From IMG/VR virus record IMGVR_UViG_3300025138_000314, positions 1-25,635 of that record: a stretch of 25,635 nt of DNA; one strand, given 5' to 3'. The stretch comes from a virus. The notes beneath the pieces were generated by a model. The model saw nothing but the letters and a program-made list of their open reading frames with translations. It searched no databases and had not been told where the DNA came from. Both the position numbers and the translations under genes were made by a program. Each line of letters starts with the position of its first letter. Within the stretch, counting starts at the first letter, position 1. Positions 1 through 6,415 of the stretch are shown here, in pieces.

Positions 1-1
1 A

Positions 2-625
2 TTAAATGAAAAAGAAGGTGTTCCACATTATACTAAAGATGGTAAAGAATGGAAAGGCAAACTACATAAAATGCCTGATGGTTCATTAATGTCAGGTAAC
101 CCTCACGATAAAAATGGAAGCGGTCCTAATGGTGAAAGTGAAAAACTATACCATAAAGAAGACTTAAAAGAAGATAGAAAATATAATCAAGAAGAATTAC
201 TTAGATTAGATTTAATTGCACGTCGTAAATTTGATTGTGATTACGAAAAATGTACTGATGAACAAAAATCTGAAGTCTTAAAAGATAAAATTAAAGTTGG
301 TGTTAGGGAAGCTTTACAAGAAGCTAAAAAAGAAATAGACGAAGCTGAATTTAAAGGTAAAAAAGTAGCATTAGGTAAACCAAAACGTGGTGGGCCTAAA
401 GCATATTATGTTTACGTTAAAGATGGAGATAAAGTTAAAAAAGTAACTTTTGGATCCGGTGGTTTAAGAGCTAAAATCAAAAACAAAGAAGCACGTAATG
501 CATTTGCAGCACGTCACAATTGTAAAGATAAAAAAGACAGAACAAAAGCAGGATATTGGTCATGTAATTTACCAAGATACGCCCCAGCATTAGGTTTAGG
601 TGCTAAAATGAATACTTTTTGGTAA
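2..625 (+). CDS. Phage conserved protein with C-terminal ARHNC...YWSC domain (5'-truncated)
   Basis: The reading frame is open from base 2, so this is the C-terminal 207 residues of a longer protein; the first ATG at 71 is internal. The upstream codons continue a recognisable phage motif (HYTKDGKEW then KLHKMPDGSLMSG). The C-terminal half is lysine-rich and carries KPKRGGPKAYYVYV, a K-V-x-F-G turn, and then AFAARHNC...DRTKAGYWSC. I know this block from small proteins, or tails of structural proteins, in T4-like cyanophages and other marine phages. The two cysteines with the nearby His could bind metal, but that is inference. Function is unknown; a nucleic-acid or virion role fits the basic character. 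It ends in TAA one base before the next ATG (TAATATG). Confidence 0.8.
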   Translation, partial: LNEKEGVPHYTKDGKEWKGKLHKMPDGSLMSGNPHDKNGSGPNGESEKLYHKEDLKEDRKYNQEELLRLDLIARRKFDCDYEKCTDEQKSEVLKDKIKVGVREALQEAKKEIDEAEFKGKKVALGKPKRGGPKAYYVYVKDGDKVKKVTFGSGGLRAKIKNKEARNAFAARHNCKDKKDRTKAGYWSCNLPRYAPALGLGAKMNTFW

Positions 626-626
626 T

Positions 627-872
627 ATGAACCCATACGTAAATAAAGGTAATATAAGAACATTTTCTAAAGATGTTGACCCCTTAAGTTTAGTATGGCA
701 TTCTGATCGAGAAGATAGAATGATTGAAGTATTAGAAGGTGAAGGATGGAAAGTTCAATTAGATAATCGATTACCCTTGGCATTAACAAAAGGAGATCGT
801 ATATTTATTAACGAAGGAGATGTCCATAGAATACATAAAGGTACAACAGATTTAAAGATAAAAATAAATTAA
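627..872 (+). CDS. Small cupin-like phage protein
   Basis: 81 residues. It contains the block WHSDREDRMIEVLEGEGW, then QLDNRLPLALTKGD and EGDVHRIHKG near the end. This pattern (WHxDxExR, GEGW, a GD turn, then HR-x-x-KG) is that of a single-domain cupin-like β-barrel found as a conserved small protein in marine phages. The His/Glu residues at about 25-31 and the His near residue 67 could bind metal. No enzymatic role is known to me. The start is set by TAATATG coupling to the upstream gene, and the stop is directly followed by the next ATG (872/873). The whole reading frame is well supported; function is not. Confidence 0.8.
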   Translation: MNPYVNKGNIRTFSKDVDPLSLVWHSDREDRMIEVLEGEGWKVQLDNRLPLALTKGDRIFINEGDVHRIHKGTTDLKIKIN

Positions 873-1289
873 ATGAAAGAACTAAATAGATTTAGACAAT
901 TCCTTACAGAAGAAGATTCTAAAAATCCAATTCTAGACAAATATTTAGAACTAAAAAAATCTATAGATTACAAAACAGTTTTTCCTACTGACTTACAAAG
1001 TTTTGTAGATTCGCTAGATAATACTGAACGTGAGGGATTAGAAAATGATTTAGCTGAAGGTAAAGTACTTAAAGAAGATTATGATAAAGAATCACTTCTT
1101 AAAGCTTTAGGAGATTCTGATGATGCTTTTATACAATTATCAGATGGTAGAGAATTAATAATATATAACCCAAACTCTAATAACGATGATAATGTAGATA
1201 TGTGGGGTGATTATGGAGTTTTTGCGGTTAGTAAAGATGGAGATGAAGAAGAAGTATTATACTCAGATATAGCAGGAATTAATTTATAA
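873..1289 (+). CDS. Hypothetical acidic protein with possible capsid-targeting N-terminus
   Basis: 138 residues, very acidic (runs such as DGDEEE and NNDDN), with no family that I recognise. The N-terminus MKELNRFRQFLTE is a short amphipathic helix ending in L-x-E at residues 11-13. It resembles the capsid-targeting sequence of T4 internal head proteins, which is removed by the gp21 protease after L/I-x-E. The C-terminal half (about 85-138) looks like a small β-rich domain (IQLSDGRELIIYN, then WGDYGVFAVSKDGDEEEV). The gene begins immediately at the stop of the cupin-like gene, so translation is probably coupled. It is the last gene before a 126-nt gap with a terminator. Confidence 0.7.
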   Translation: MKELNRFRQFLTEEDSKNPILDKYLELKKSIDYKTVFPTDLQSFVDSLDNTEREGLENDLAEGKVLKEDYDKESLLKALGDSDDAFIQLSDGRELIIYNPNSNNDDNVDMWGDYGVFAVSKDGDEEEVLYSDIAGINL

Positions 1290-1342
1290 ATAAAATAAAT
1301 AACATATAGACTGATTCATAGCCAGTCGCGATTAAAAAATAA

Positions 1343-1354
1343 ACAGATATCTGT
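1343..1354. promoter_or_regulatory. 12-bp perfect palindrome in intergenic gap
   Basis: ACAGATATCTGT reads the same on both strands. It sits between the end of the 138-aa gene and the terminator hairpin that follows it directly. Perfect dyads of this size can be operators or RNA hairpin bases; there is no direct evidence of function. A weaker GACTG...CAGTC pairing (1309-1313 with 1323-1327) lies just upstream. Confidence 0.3.
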
Positions 1355-1380
1355 GGCATCTCATTTGGAGATGCCATTTT
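1354..1380 (+). terminator. Rho-independent terminator-like hairpin
   Basis: A 9-bp perfect stem TGGCATCTC / GAGATGCCA (1354-1362 with 1368-1376) with a 5-nt loop ATTTG, followed by TTTT. The U-run is short, so termination may be partial. It lies in the gap between the small-gene cluster and the FAD-dehydrogenase gene, where a transcription boundary is expected. Confidence 0.65.
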
Positions 1381-1393
1381 AAGTTCGTATATT
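1364..1393 (+). promoter_or_regulatory. Candidate host-type promoter of the FAD-dehydrogenase gene
   Basis: TTTGG (1364-1368), 19 nt, then TATATT (1388-1393) inside TTCGTATATT, 22 nt before the ATG at 1416. The same arrangement with the same 19-nt spacer precedes the gene at 2750. It resembles the Bacteroidetes primary-sigma promoter (TTTG at -33, TAnnTTTG at -7). The upstream element overlaps the loop and 3' arm of the terminator hairpin. Inference from pattern only. Confidence 0.45.
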
Positions 1394-1415
1394 CACACAT
1401 AAATAAGAATACAAT

Positions 1416-2720
1416 ATGAGTAAAAATGTAGTAATGGTTGGAGCAGGTGTAGCAAATGTAAATGCTGCTACTAAGCTAATTGACAATGGTTTTAAAGGTA
1501 AAATTACTATAATTGATATGGGTAAAGATCCATATTTAAGACCATATGAAGAGGTAATGACAGGTTTCCTAGGAGCAGGAGGTTGGTCTGATGGTAAATT
1601 AACTTATCATACTTCAATTGGTGGTCAATTATCTAAATATTGTGGTGAAGAAAAAGCAATGGAATTATTTGATCAAGTAATCGATAATTTTAAACGTTTT
1701 CACCCTAAACCAGAAGAAGTACAATGTTCAAATCCTATAGCAGAACCAGATTTTATTAAACCATATTTTGGATTACGTTTATTTCCAGTATGGCACGTTG
1801 GTACTGATTATTTACATGAAATAGGTAAAAATTGGTATGACTTTTTAGTTAATGGTGGTGTAGAATTTATATGGGAAACTAAAGTAACAGCTATTGATTT
1901 TGATGATAGTTCAGTATTTTATGTTAATGCTCAAAATACAAGATTATTAAAATATGATAAACTTATATTTGGTGTAGGTAAATCAGGTATTGATTTTGGT
2001 AAATTATTAGCAGAACAGTATGAATTACCTACTGAACCAAAACCAGTTCAAATAGGTGTTCGATTTGAAGCACCACAAAAACACTTTCAAAAATTAATTG
2101 ATATAAGTTATGATTTTAAATTATATAGAAAATTTGAGGAAGCAGGAGTATCACTTCGTTCCTTTTGTACTAATAACAATGCAGCTTATGTAGCTGTAGA
2201 AGAAACATATGGTGATCATTCATATAATGGACATGCTAAAAAAGATGAATCATTTAGAAATAATATGACTAACTTTGGTATTTTAATGGAAGTCCAAGGC
2301 ATTGATAAACCATTTGAATGGGCTAGAGATGTAGTTAAAAAATTACAAATTGATGGCACAGGATTATATTATAGTCCAACACGTAAGCCATCAACAACAT
2401 CAGAAGGTGAAAATGTATCAGCAATTCAAGTAGATAGATTACATGAAATTTCAAAAGCAATGCAGCCTTATTTTCCTTATGTATATAATTTTATTAATGA
2501 CATGAAGAAAGTGTTCCCAACATTAAATGACGATTGGGGTATTTATGTACCCGAAGTAAAATATCTATCACCTGAGCCACTTGTCGATTATACCAATTTA
2601 GCCCTCACCAAATATCCCAACGTACACTTTGTTGGCGATGCATTATCAGCTAGAGGTATAACGGTAAGTGGTGCACAAGGGACTTATGTTGCAGAATATA
2701 TTTTGGATAATCAACAATAA
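1416..2720 (+). CDS. FAD-dependent dehydrogenase (possible auxiliary metabolic gene)
   Basis: 434 residues. The N-terminus has a dinucleotide-binding βαβ fold: VVMVGAGVAN at 5-14 is a GxGxxN variant of the usual GxGxxG, and D34 closes the second strand (TIIDMG). GAGGWSDGKL at 53-62 is the signature I associate with uncharacterised FAD-dependent dehydrogenases of the COG2509 type. A second Rossmann-like strand appears as LIFGVGKSG. The C-terminus VHFVGDALSARGITVSGAQG is the typical FAD-pyrophosphate/flavin-closing motif of these flavoproteins. The length matches a full enzyme with no sign of decay. The substrate is unknown. The gene is monocistronic-looking, set between a terminator and its own promoter-like element, and unrelated to the virion genes. 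A tRNA- or nucleotide-modifying flavoprotein is an alternative. Confidence 0.8.
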   Translation: MSKNVVMVGAGVANVNAATKLIDNGFKGKITIIDMGKDPYLRPYEEVMTGFLGAGGWSDGKLTYHTSIGGQLSKYCGEEKAMELFDQVIDNFKRFHPKPEEVQCSNPIAEPDFIKPYFGLRLFPVWHVGTDYLHEIGKNWYDFLVNGGVEFIWETKVTAIDFDDSSVFYVNAQNTRLLKYDKLIFGVGKSGIDFGKLLAEQYELPTEPKPVQIGVRFEAPQKHFQKLIDISYDFKLYRKFEEAGVSLRSFCTNNNAAYVAVEETYGDHSYNGHAKKDESFRNNMTNFGILMEVQGIDKPFEWARDVVKKLQIDGTGLYYSPTRKPSTTSEGENVSAIQVDRLHEISKAMQPYFPYVYNFINDMKKVFPTLNDDWGIYVPEVKYLSPEPLVDYTNLALTKYPNVHFVGDALSARGITVSGAQGTYVAEYILDNQQ

Positions 2721-2731
2721 TTTCGTATATT
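2702..2731 (+). promoter_or_regulatory. Candidate host-type promoter of the 2750 gene
   Basis: TTTGG (2702-2706), 19 nt, then TATATT (2726-2731) within TTCGTATATT, 18 nt before the ATG at 2750. It shares sequence and exact spacing with the element before 1416. The TTTGG lies in the last codons of the dehydrogenase gene. Confidence 0.45.
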
Positions 2732-2749
2732 AATATAAAATAAAATATA

Positions 2750-3016
2750 ATGAGCATAGAAACAGGACAAACATTCCCTAAATCAAGAAAATTATCAAAA
2801 CCAGATGGTACTATTGCTTATACTTGGGATGGTAAATTACATAACTGGGATGGGCCAGCTTTAATACCAGAGGGTAAAGAAAAAAAATCAGAATATTATC
2901 TTTATGGTATGCAAAAAACAGAAGAAGATTGGAAAGAAATGAGACGTCAAAGAGAAGGTATTCCTTTTTACAAAAACCAATCAATGAAAGCACAATTATC
3001 CGATTATAGAAATTAA
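2750..3016 (+). CDS. Small protein with a single DGPA-type repeat
   Basis: 88 residues. The segment DGKLHNWDGPALIPEG followed by EYYLYGMQKTEEDW matches one unit of the 'LHR-x-DGPA ... YYx-x-G' repeat found in many phage and bacterial proteins, where it usually occurs in tandem. Here there is one copy, flanked by a basic N-terminus and a charged C-terminus. The role is unknown. The start ATG follows an A/T-rich leader without Shine-Dalgarno and sits 18 nt after a promoter-like element. The gene ends 3 nt before the kinase-like gene, so the two are probably cotranscribed. Confidence 0.75.
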   Translation: MSIETGQTFPKSRKLSKPDGTIAYTWDGKLHNWDGPALIPEGKEKKSEYYLYGMQKTEEDWKEMRRQREGIPFYKNQSMKAQLSDYRN

Positions 3017-3019
3017 GAT

Positions 3020-3550
3020 ATGAAAATAGGTTTATGTGGTACAATGAGTGTAGGAAAAACTACACTAGTAAATGCTTTAAAAGAAACAAAGCAATTTAAA
3101 GATTATATGTTTAGGACAGAACGTTCTAAGTTTTTAATGGAGCAAGGTATTCCTTTAAATACTGACTCAACATTAAAGGGTCAAACTGTATTTTTAGCTG
3201 AACGTTGTGCTGAATTAATACAAACAGATGTTATTACAGATAGAACTGTTATTGATGTAATGGCATTTACTTTAAATGCAAAATCAATACCCCATCAAGA
3301 TAAGGATGCATTTGAAACATATGCCAGTGAATTTATTAGGGATTATGATTATATATTTTACATATCTCCTTATGGGATAGAAATTGAAGATAATGGAGTA
3401 CGCGAAACAGATGAACATTATAGAGATTTAATTGATTTTACTATTACAACACTTATCAAAAGACATGGGCATAAAGCAGGTAAAATTGAAAAAATATCTG
3501 GATCTACAGAGGAACGTATTCAACAAATATTAAATATTACTAAGCTTTAA
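3020..3550 (+). CDS. P-loop nucleotide kinase-like ATPase
   Basis: 176 residues. A Walker A motif GTMSVGKT at 7-14 opens the protein directly after strand β1 (MKIGLC). ITDRTVIDVM near residues 71-80 supplies the second conserved Asp-Arg, and DYIFYISP is the NMP-kinase-like core strand. The size and order of motifs match the small AAA/NadR-kinase-like and deoxynucleoside monophosphate kinase-like proteins of phages. It likely phosphorylates a nucleotide or nucleoside to feed phage DNA synthesis. The substrate cannot be read from the sequence; an RNA- or cofactor-kinase role (NadR-like ribosylnicotinamide kinase) is possible. It is cotranscribed with the 88-aa gene, and a late-promoter-like motif follows the stop. 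Confidence 0.75.
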   Translation: MKIGLCGTMSVGKTTLVNALKETKQFKDYMFRTERSKFLMEQGIPLNTDSTLKGQTVFLAERCAELIQTDVITDRTVIDVMAFTLNAKSIPHQDKDAFETYASEFIRDYDYIFYISPYGIEIEDNGVRETDEHYRDLIDFTITTLIKRHGHKAGKIEKISGSTEERIQQILNITKL

Positions 3551-3561
3551 CATATTTATAA
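3551..3561 (+). promoter_or_regulatory. Late-promoter-like motif CATATTTATAA
   Basis: One of eight copies of [CA]ATATTTATAA found before genes in this window. It starts one base after the kinase stop codon and lies 15 nt before the ATG at 3577. Confidence 0.6.
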
Positions 3562-3576
3562 TAAAATCCTATAATA

Positions 3577-4137
3577 ATGAAAAAATCAGCATTAAAAAAT
3601 TACATTAAAGAAAATATACTTTCTACGTTATCTGAAGAGATAGAAGATGATCTTAAAAGTTTAGAAGCTTATGATGAAAAACTAACAGATGTTATTAAGA
3701 AAAAGCAACAAGCGGGTATAGAAGAAAAAGAAGCTAAATCTGCAGATGATGTAATCGACCCAGCTGATTACGGTGACATAGGTAAAGGATACTTATCAGG
3801 TTTTAATAAACCTCATAGCTTAAATGCTGATGAATTAGAAACTCTTGGACGTAGAATTGTAAAGCAATTATATAAAGGAGATTTTGATAAAGCAAAAGCA
3901 AAATTTATAAAAGAAGATTTAAGAGAAGATGAGGATAAAGAACCTACATCATCAGATCTTAAAAAAACAAAAGGCTTAGCTAAAGCAAAAGAAGAACTTG
4001 CTCAATTAACTAAACAAATGAAATCTTTAGCTCGCAAATATAAAAAAGCAGAAGGTGAAGAAAAAGAAAAAATTGTAGCTGATCTTAAGAAAAAGACAAA
4101 ACTTAAAAAAGAGTTAGATTCTATCATAGATAAATAA
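3577..4137 (+). CDS. Helical charged protein, candidate internal head protein
   Basis: 186 residues, strongly charged. The N-terminus MKKSALKNYIKE is an amphipathic helix ending I-x-E at residues 10-12, like the T4 capsid-targeting/cleavage sequence. Residues about 55-110 contain a less charged block (DYGDIGKGYLSGFNKPHSLN followed by GRRIVKQLYKGDF). From about 125 to the end the protein is a Lys/Glu-rich heptad-like coiled coil. I do not recognise the family. Its own late-promoter-like motif and its place at the head of the packaging/head cluster suggest a late virion-associated role, perhaps inside the capsid. It ends one base before the next ATG. Confidence 0.7.
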   Translation: MKKSALKNYIKENILSTLSEEIEDDLKSLEAYDEKLTDVIKKKQQAGIEEKEAKSADDVIDPADYGDIGKGYLSGFNKPHSLNADELETLGRRIVKQLYKGDFDKAKAKFIKEDLREDEDKEPTSSDLKKTKGLAKAKEELAQLTKQMKSLARKYKKAEGEEKEKIVADLKKKTKLKKELDSIIDK

Positions 4138-4138
4138 G

Positions 4139-4531
4139 ATGAAATTTACAAAAACATGGTTAGGAAAAAATCTTAATCTATTAGTTATAATAGCTGCTTG
4201 CATATTAGTTTTTTGTTTCTTGCAAAAAGAAGAAAAATATATAAGTGAGTACAATGATAAAATACAAGCATTAGAAAATAAAGTCGATTCGTTACACCAT
4301 AAAAATGACGAATTGGCTTTTGAAATTGATACATTAACTGTACAAATAGTTAAATTAGATAAAGAATTAGATCTTAAAGATAATAGAATAAATAACTTAA
4401 GGTATGAAATTAGTACTAAAGTGGATGCTGTTGATAATTTTAATGATGACGAACTTGAAAGGTTTTTCACAAAACGTTATAGACAGTACTTCGATTCAAT
4501 TAAAAAAGCCGATAGTCAAATTAGTAATTAA
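4139..4531 (+). CDS. Inner-membrane coiled-coil protein (spanin-like partner 1)
   Basis: 130 residues: a short basic N-terminus, one transmembrane segment at about 12-28 (LNLLVIIAACILVFCFL), and then a long charged coiled coil at about 36-90. The topology N-in/C-out places the coiled coil in the periplasm, as in Rz-type inner-membrane spanins. The last 128 nt overlap, in another frame, the start of a second secreted coiled-coil gene (4404), the arrangement seen for Rz/Rz1 genes. This is a structural analogy: no sequence homology to known spanins can be claimed. It might equally be a lysis-inhibition or phage-specific membrane scaffold protein. Confidence 0.7.
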   Translation: MKFTKTWLGKNLNLLVIIAACILVFCFLQKEEKYISEYNDKIQALENKVDSLHHKNDELAFEIDTLTVQIVKLDKELDLKDNRINNLRYEISTKVDAVDNFNDDELERFFTKRYRQYFDSIKKADSQISN

Positions 4532-4817
4532 AGATTTAATTACAGGTGATGGAGCTAAAAAAGAATTAGTTCTATTTTCGGATAAAATAAAAATATTAGA
4601 ACATAAAGTAGTTTTAAAGGATAGTGTTATATTTAATTTAAACTCTCAGGTAAATAATTTTAATAATATATTATTAACCAAATCTGATCAATTAATATTA
4701 TCTCAAGAACTATCAAATAGACTTAAACAGGATTTGCAAAAACAAAAAATCAAAACTAAGTTAATGGGTGGAGCTGGTTTAGTTGCTGTTGTAGGAGTAA
4801 TATTTTTATTAAAATAA
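4404..4817 (+). CDS. Secreted, C-terminally anchored coiled-coil protein (spanin-like partner 2), overlapping gene
   Basis: 137 residues in a different frame from the upstream gene, which it overlaps by 128 nt. It opens with a clear signal peptide: basic K residues, a hydrophobic core LLIILMM, and a likely cleavage after GFSQ (residue 23). That ending is common in flavobacterial exported proteins. Residues about 45-115 form a coiled coil (KILEHKVVLKDSVIFNLNSQ and onward). The C-terminus is a second hydrophobic segment, LMGGAGLVAVVGVIFLLK (120-137). There is no lipobox cysteine, so it is not a classical Rz1 lipoprotein; the plan 'signal plus coiled coil plus C-terminal membrane segment' recalls unimolecular spanins. 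It ends TAATATG into the terminase gene. Confidence 0.75.
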   Translation: MKLVLKWMLLIILMMTNLKGFSQNVIDSTSIQLKKPIVKLVIKDLITGDGAKKELVLFSDKIKILEHKVVLKDSVIFNLNSQVNNFNNILLTKSDQLILSQELSNRLKQDLQKQKIKTKLMGGAGLVAVVGVIFLLK

Positions 4818-4818
4818 T

Positions 4819-6387
4819 ATGTCTGAATTAAAACAAGTAATACGTAAAGAATATCTTAAATGTGCTAAAGATCCCGTACATTTTATGCGTAAGTACTGTT
4901 ATATACAACACCCGCAAAGGGGGCGTATACAATTCAATTTATACCCATTTCAAGAAAAAGTATTAACGCTAATGCGTGATAATCCATATTCGATTATTTT
5001 AAAGTCAAGACAATTAGGTATATCAACATTATCAGCAGGTTATTCATTATGGATGATGACTTTCCATAAAGATAAAAATATATTATGTATTGCAACCAAG
5101 CAAGAAACGGCTAAAAATATGGTTACAAAGGTAAAATTTATGTACGAAAATTTACCTTCATGGCTTAAAATAGATGCCTCTGAAAATAATAAATTAACAC
5201 TTCGATTAACAAATGGGTCACAAATTAAAGCAACATCAGCTTCAAGTGATGCAGGTAGATCTGAAGCAGTATCACTACTATTAATTGATGAAGCAGCATT
5301 TATTGATAATATTGGTGAAATTTGGGCATCAGCTCAACAAACATTAGCAACTGGTGGTGGATGTATAGCATTAAGTACTCCATATGGTACAGGTAATTGG
5401 TTTCATCAAACATGGGTTAGAGCAGAATCTGCAGAAAATGAATTTTTACCTATTAAATTACCTTGGTATGTACACCCAGAAAGAAATCAGGAATGGAGAG
5501 ATAGACAAGATGAATTATTAGGTGATCCTAGAATGGCGGCACAAGAATGTGATTGTGATTTTAGCACTTCTGGGGATATAGTATTTTATCCTGAGTATAT
5601 AGATTTTTACGAAAAAACTTATATTAAAGACCCACTAGAAAAAAGAGGAGCTGATCAAAATTTATGGGTTTGGGAATCAGCTGATTATACTAGAGACTAT
5701 GTAGTAGTAGCGGATGTTGCTAGAGGTGATGGAAAAGATTATTCTGCCTGTCATGTGATTGATGTAGAAAATAATGTACAAGTTGCTGAGTATAAAGGGC
5801 AATTAGGAACAAAAGAATTTGGTCATTTATTAGTAGGTTTAGCTACTGAATATAATGAAGCAATGCTAGTAATAGAAAATGCTAATATAGGATGGGCAAC
5901 TATACAAGTTGCTATAGACAGAGCATATCCTAATCTTTATTATTCACAAAGAAGTGACTCCCCAAATGCTAGTTCGTATTTTGATAAATATCAAGACCAC
6001 TCCAAAATGGTAGCTGGTTTTACAATGTCATCTAGAACAAGGCCTATGGTAATAGGTAAGTTCCAGGAATATATTAGTGATAAAGGAGTAACGATTCAAT
6101 CTAAAAGATTGATAGAAGAAATGAAAGTATTTATTTGGCGTAATGCTAGAGCAGAAGCTCAAAGTGGGTACAATGATGATTTAGTTATGTCATTTGGTAT
6201 AGCTATGTATATTAGAGATACGGCATTAAAAATGAGACAAAGGGGTTTAGATGCAACCCGAAATGCATTAAATAATATATCAGTAAATAGAACATCGTAT
6301 CAAGGTGGATACTTTTCCTCAGGTAATGATAATCCTTACCACATAGACACAAAAGATGGAAAAGAGGACATTAGATGGCTTCTATAA
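4819..6387 (+). CDS. terL: Terminase large subunit (T4 gp17-like)
   Basis: 522 residues: the DNA-packaging motor ATPase and headful nuclease, acting at the portal vertex. The ATPase half shows a Walker A-like KSRQLGIST (62-70), Walker B LLLIDEA with catalytic E158, and the coupling motif ALSTPYGTGNW at about 184-194. The RNase H-fold nuclease half has acidic residues in ADVARGDG (D299), VIEN (E353) and YNDDLVMSF (D453/D454), matching the D-E-D triad of T4 gp17. The length is slightly below T4's 610. The start is fixed by TAATATG coupling to the upstream membrane gene. No small terminase is recognised in the window. In T4, sheath and tube genes follow gp17; here the portal follows directly. 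Confidence 0.97.
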   Translation: MSELKQVIRKEYLKCAKDPVHFMRKYCYIQHPQRGRIQFNLYPFQEKVLTLMRDNPYSIILKSRQLGISTLSAGYSLWMMTFHKDKNILCIATKQETAKNMVTKVKFMYENLPSWLKIDASENNKLTLRLTNGSQIKATSASSDAGRSEAVSLLLIDEAAFIDNIGEIWASAQQTLATGGGCIALSTPYGTGNWFHQTWVRAESAENEFLPIKLPWYVHPERNQEWRDRQDELLGDPRMAAQECDCDFSTSGDIVFYPEYIDFYEKTYIKDPLEKRGADQNLWVWESADYTRDYVVVADVARGDGKDYSACHVIDVENNVQVAEYKGQLGTKEFGHLLVGLATEYNEAMLVIENANIGWATIQVAIDRAYPNLYYSQRSDSPNASSYFDKYQDHSKMVAGFTMSSRTRPMVIGKFQEYISDKGVTIQSKRLIEEMKVFIWRNARAEAQSGYNDDLVMSFGIAMYIRDTALKMRQRGLDATRNALNNISVNRTSYQGGYFSSGNDNPYHIDTKDGKEDIRWLL

Positions 6388-6390
6388 TTA

Positions 6391-6400
6391 ATATTTATAA
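6391..6400 (+). promoter_or_regulatory. Late-promoter-like motif AATATTTATAA
   Basis: ATATTTATAA, 15 nt before the portal ATG at 6416 and just after the terminase stop. Confidence 0.6.
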
Positions 6401-6415
6401 CAATAATTATATACT

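Noticed and set aside
71-625. Using the ATG at 71 as the start of the first gene
   Set aside because: The same frame is open back to base 2 and the upstream residues continue a known phage motif, so the true start is before the window.
1285-1292. Exact T4-type late promoter TATAAATA
   Set aside because: It overlaps the end of the 138-aa gene and is over 120 nt from the next start. AT-rich DNA yields this by chance, and the window's clear recurrent motif is different.
1305-1335. Possible tRNA-like stem (GACTG...CAGTC)
   Set aside because: No T-loop, acceptor stem or CCA could be matched; the pairing is only five bases.
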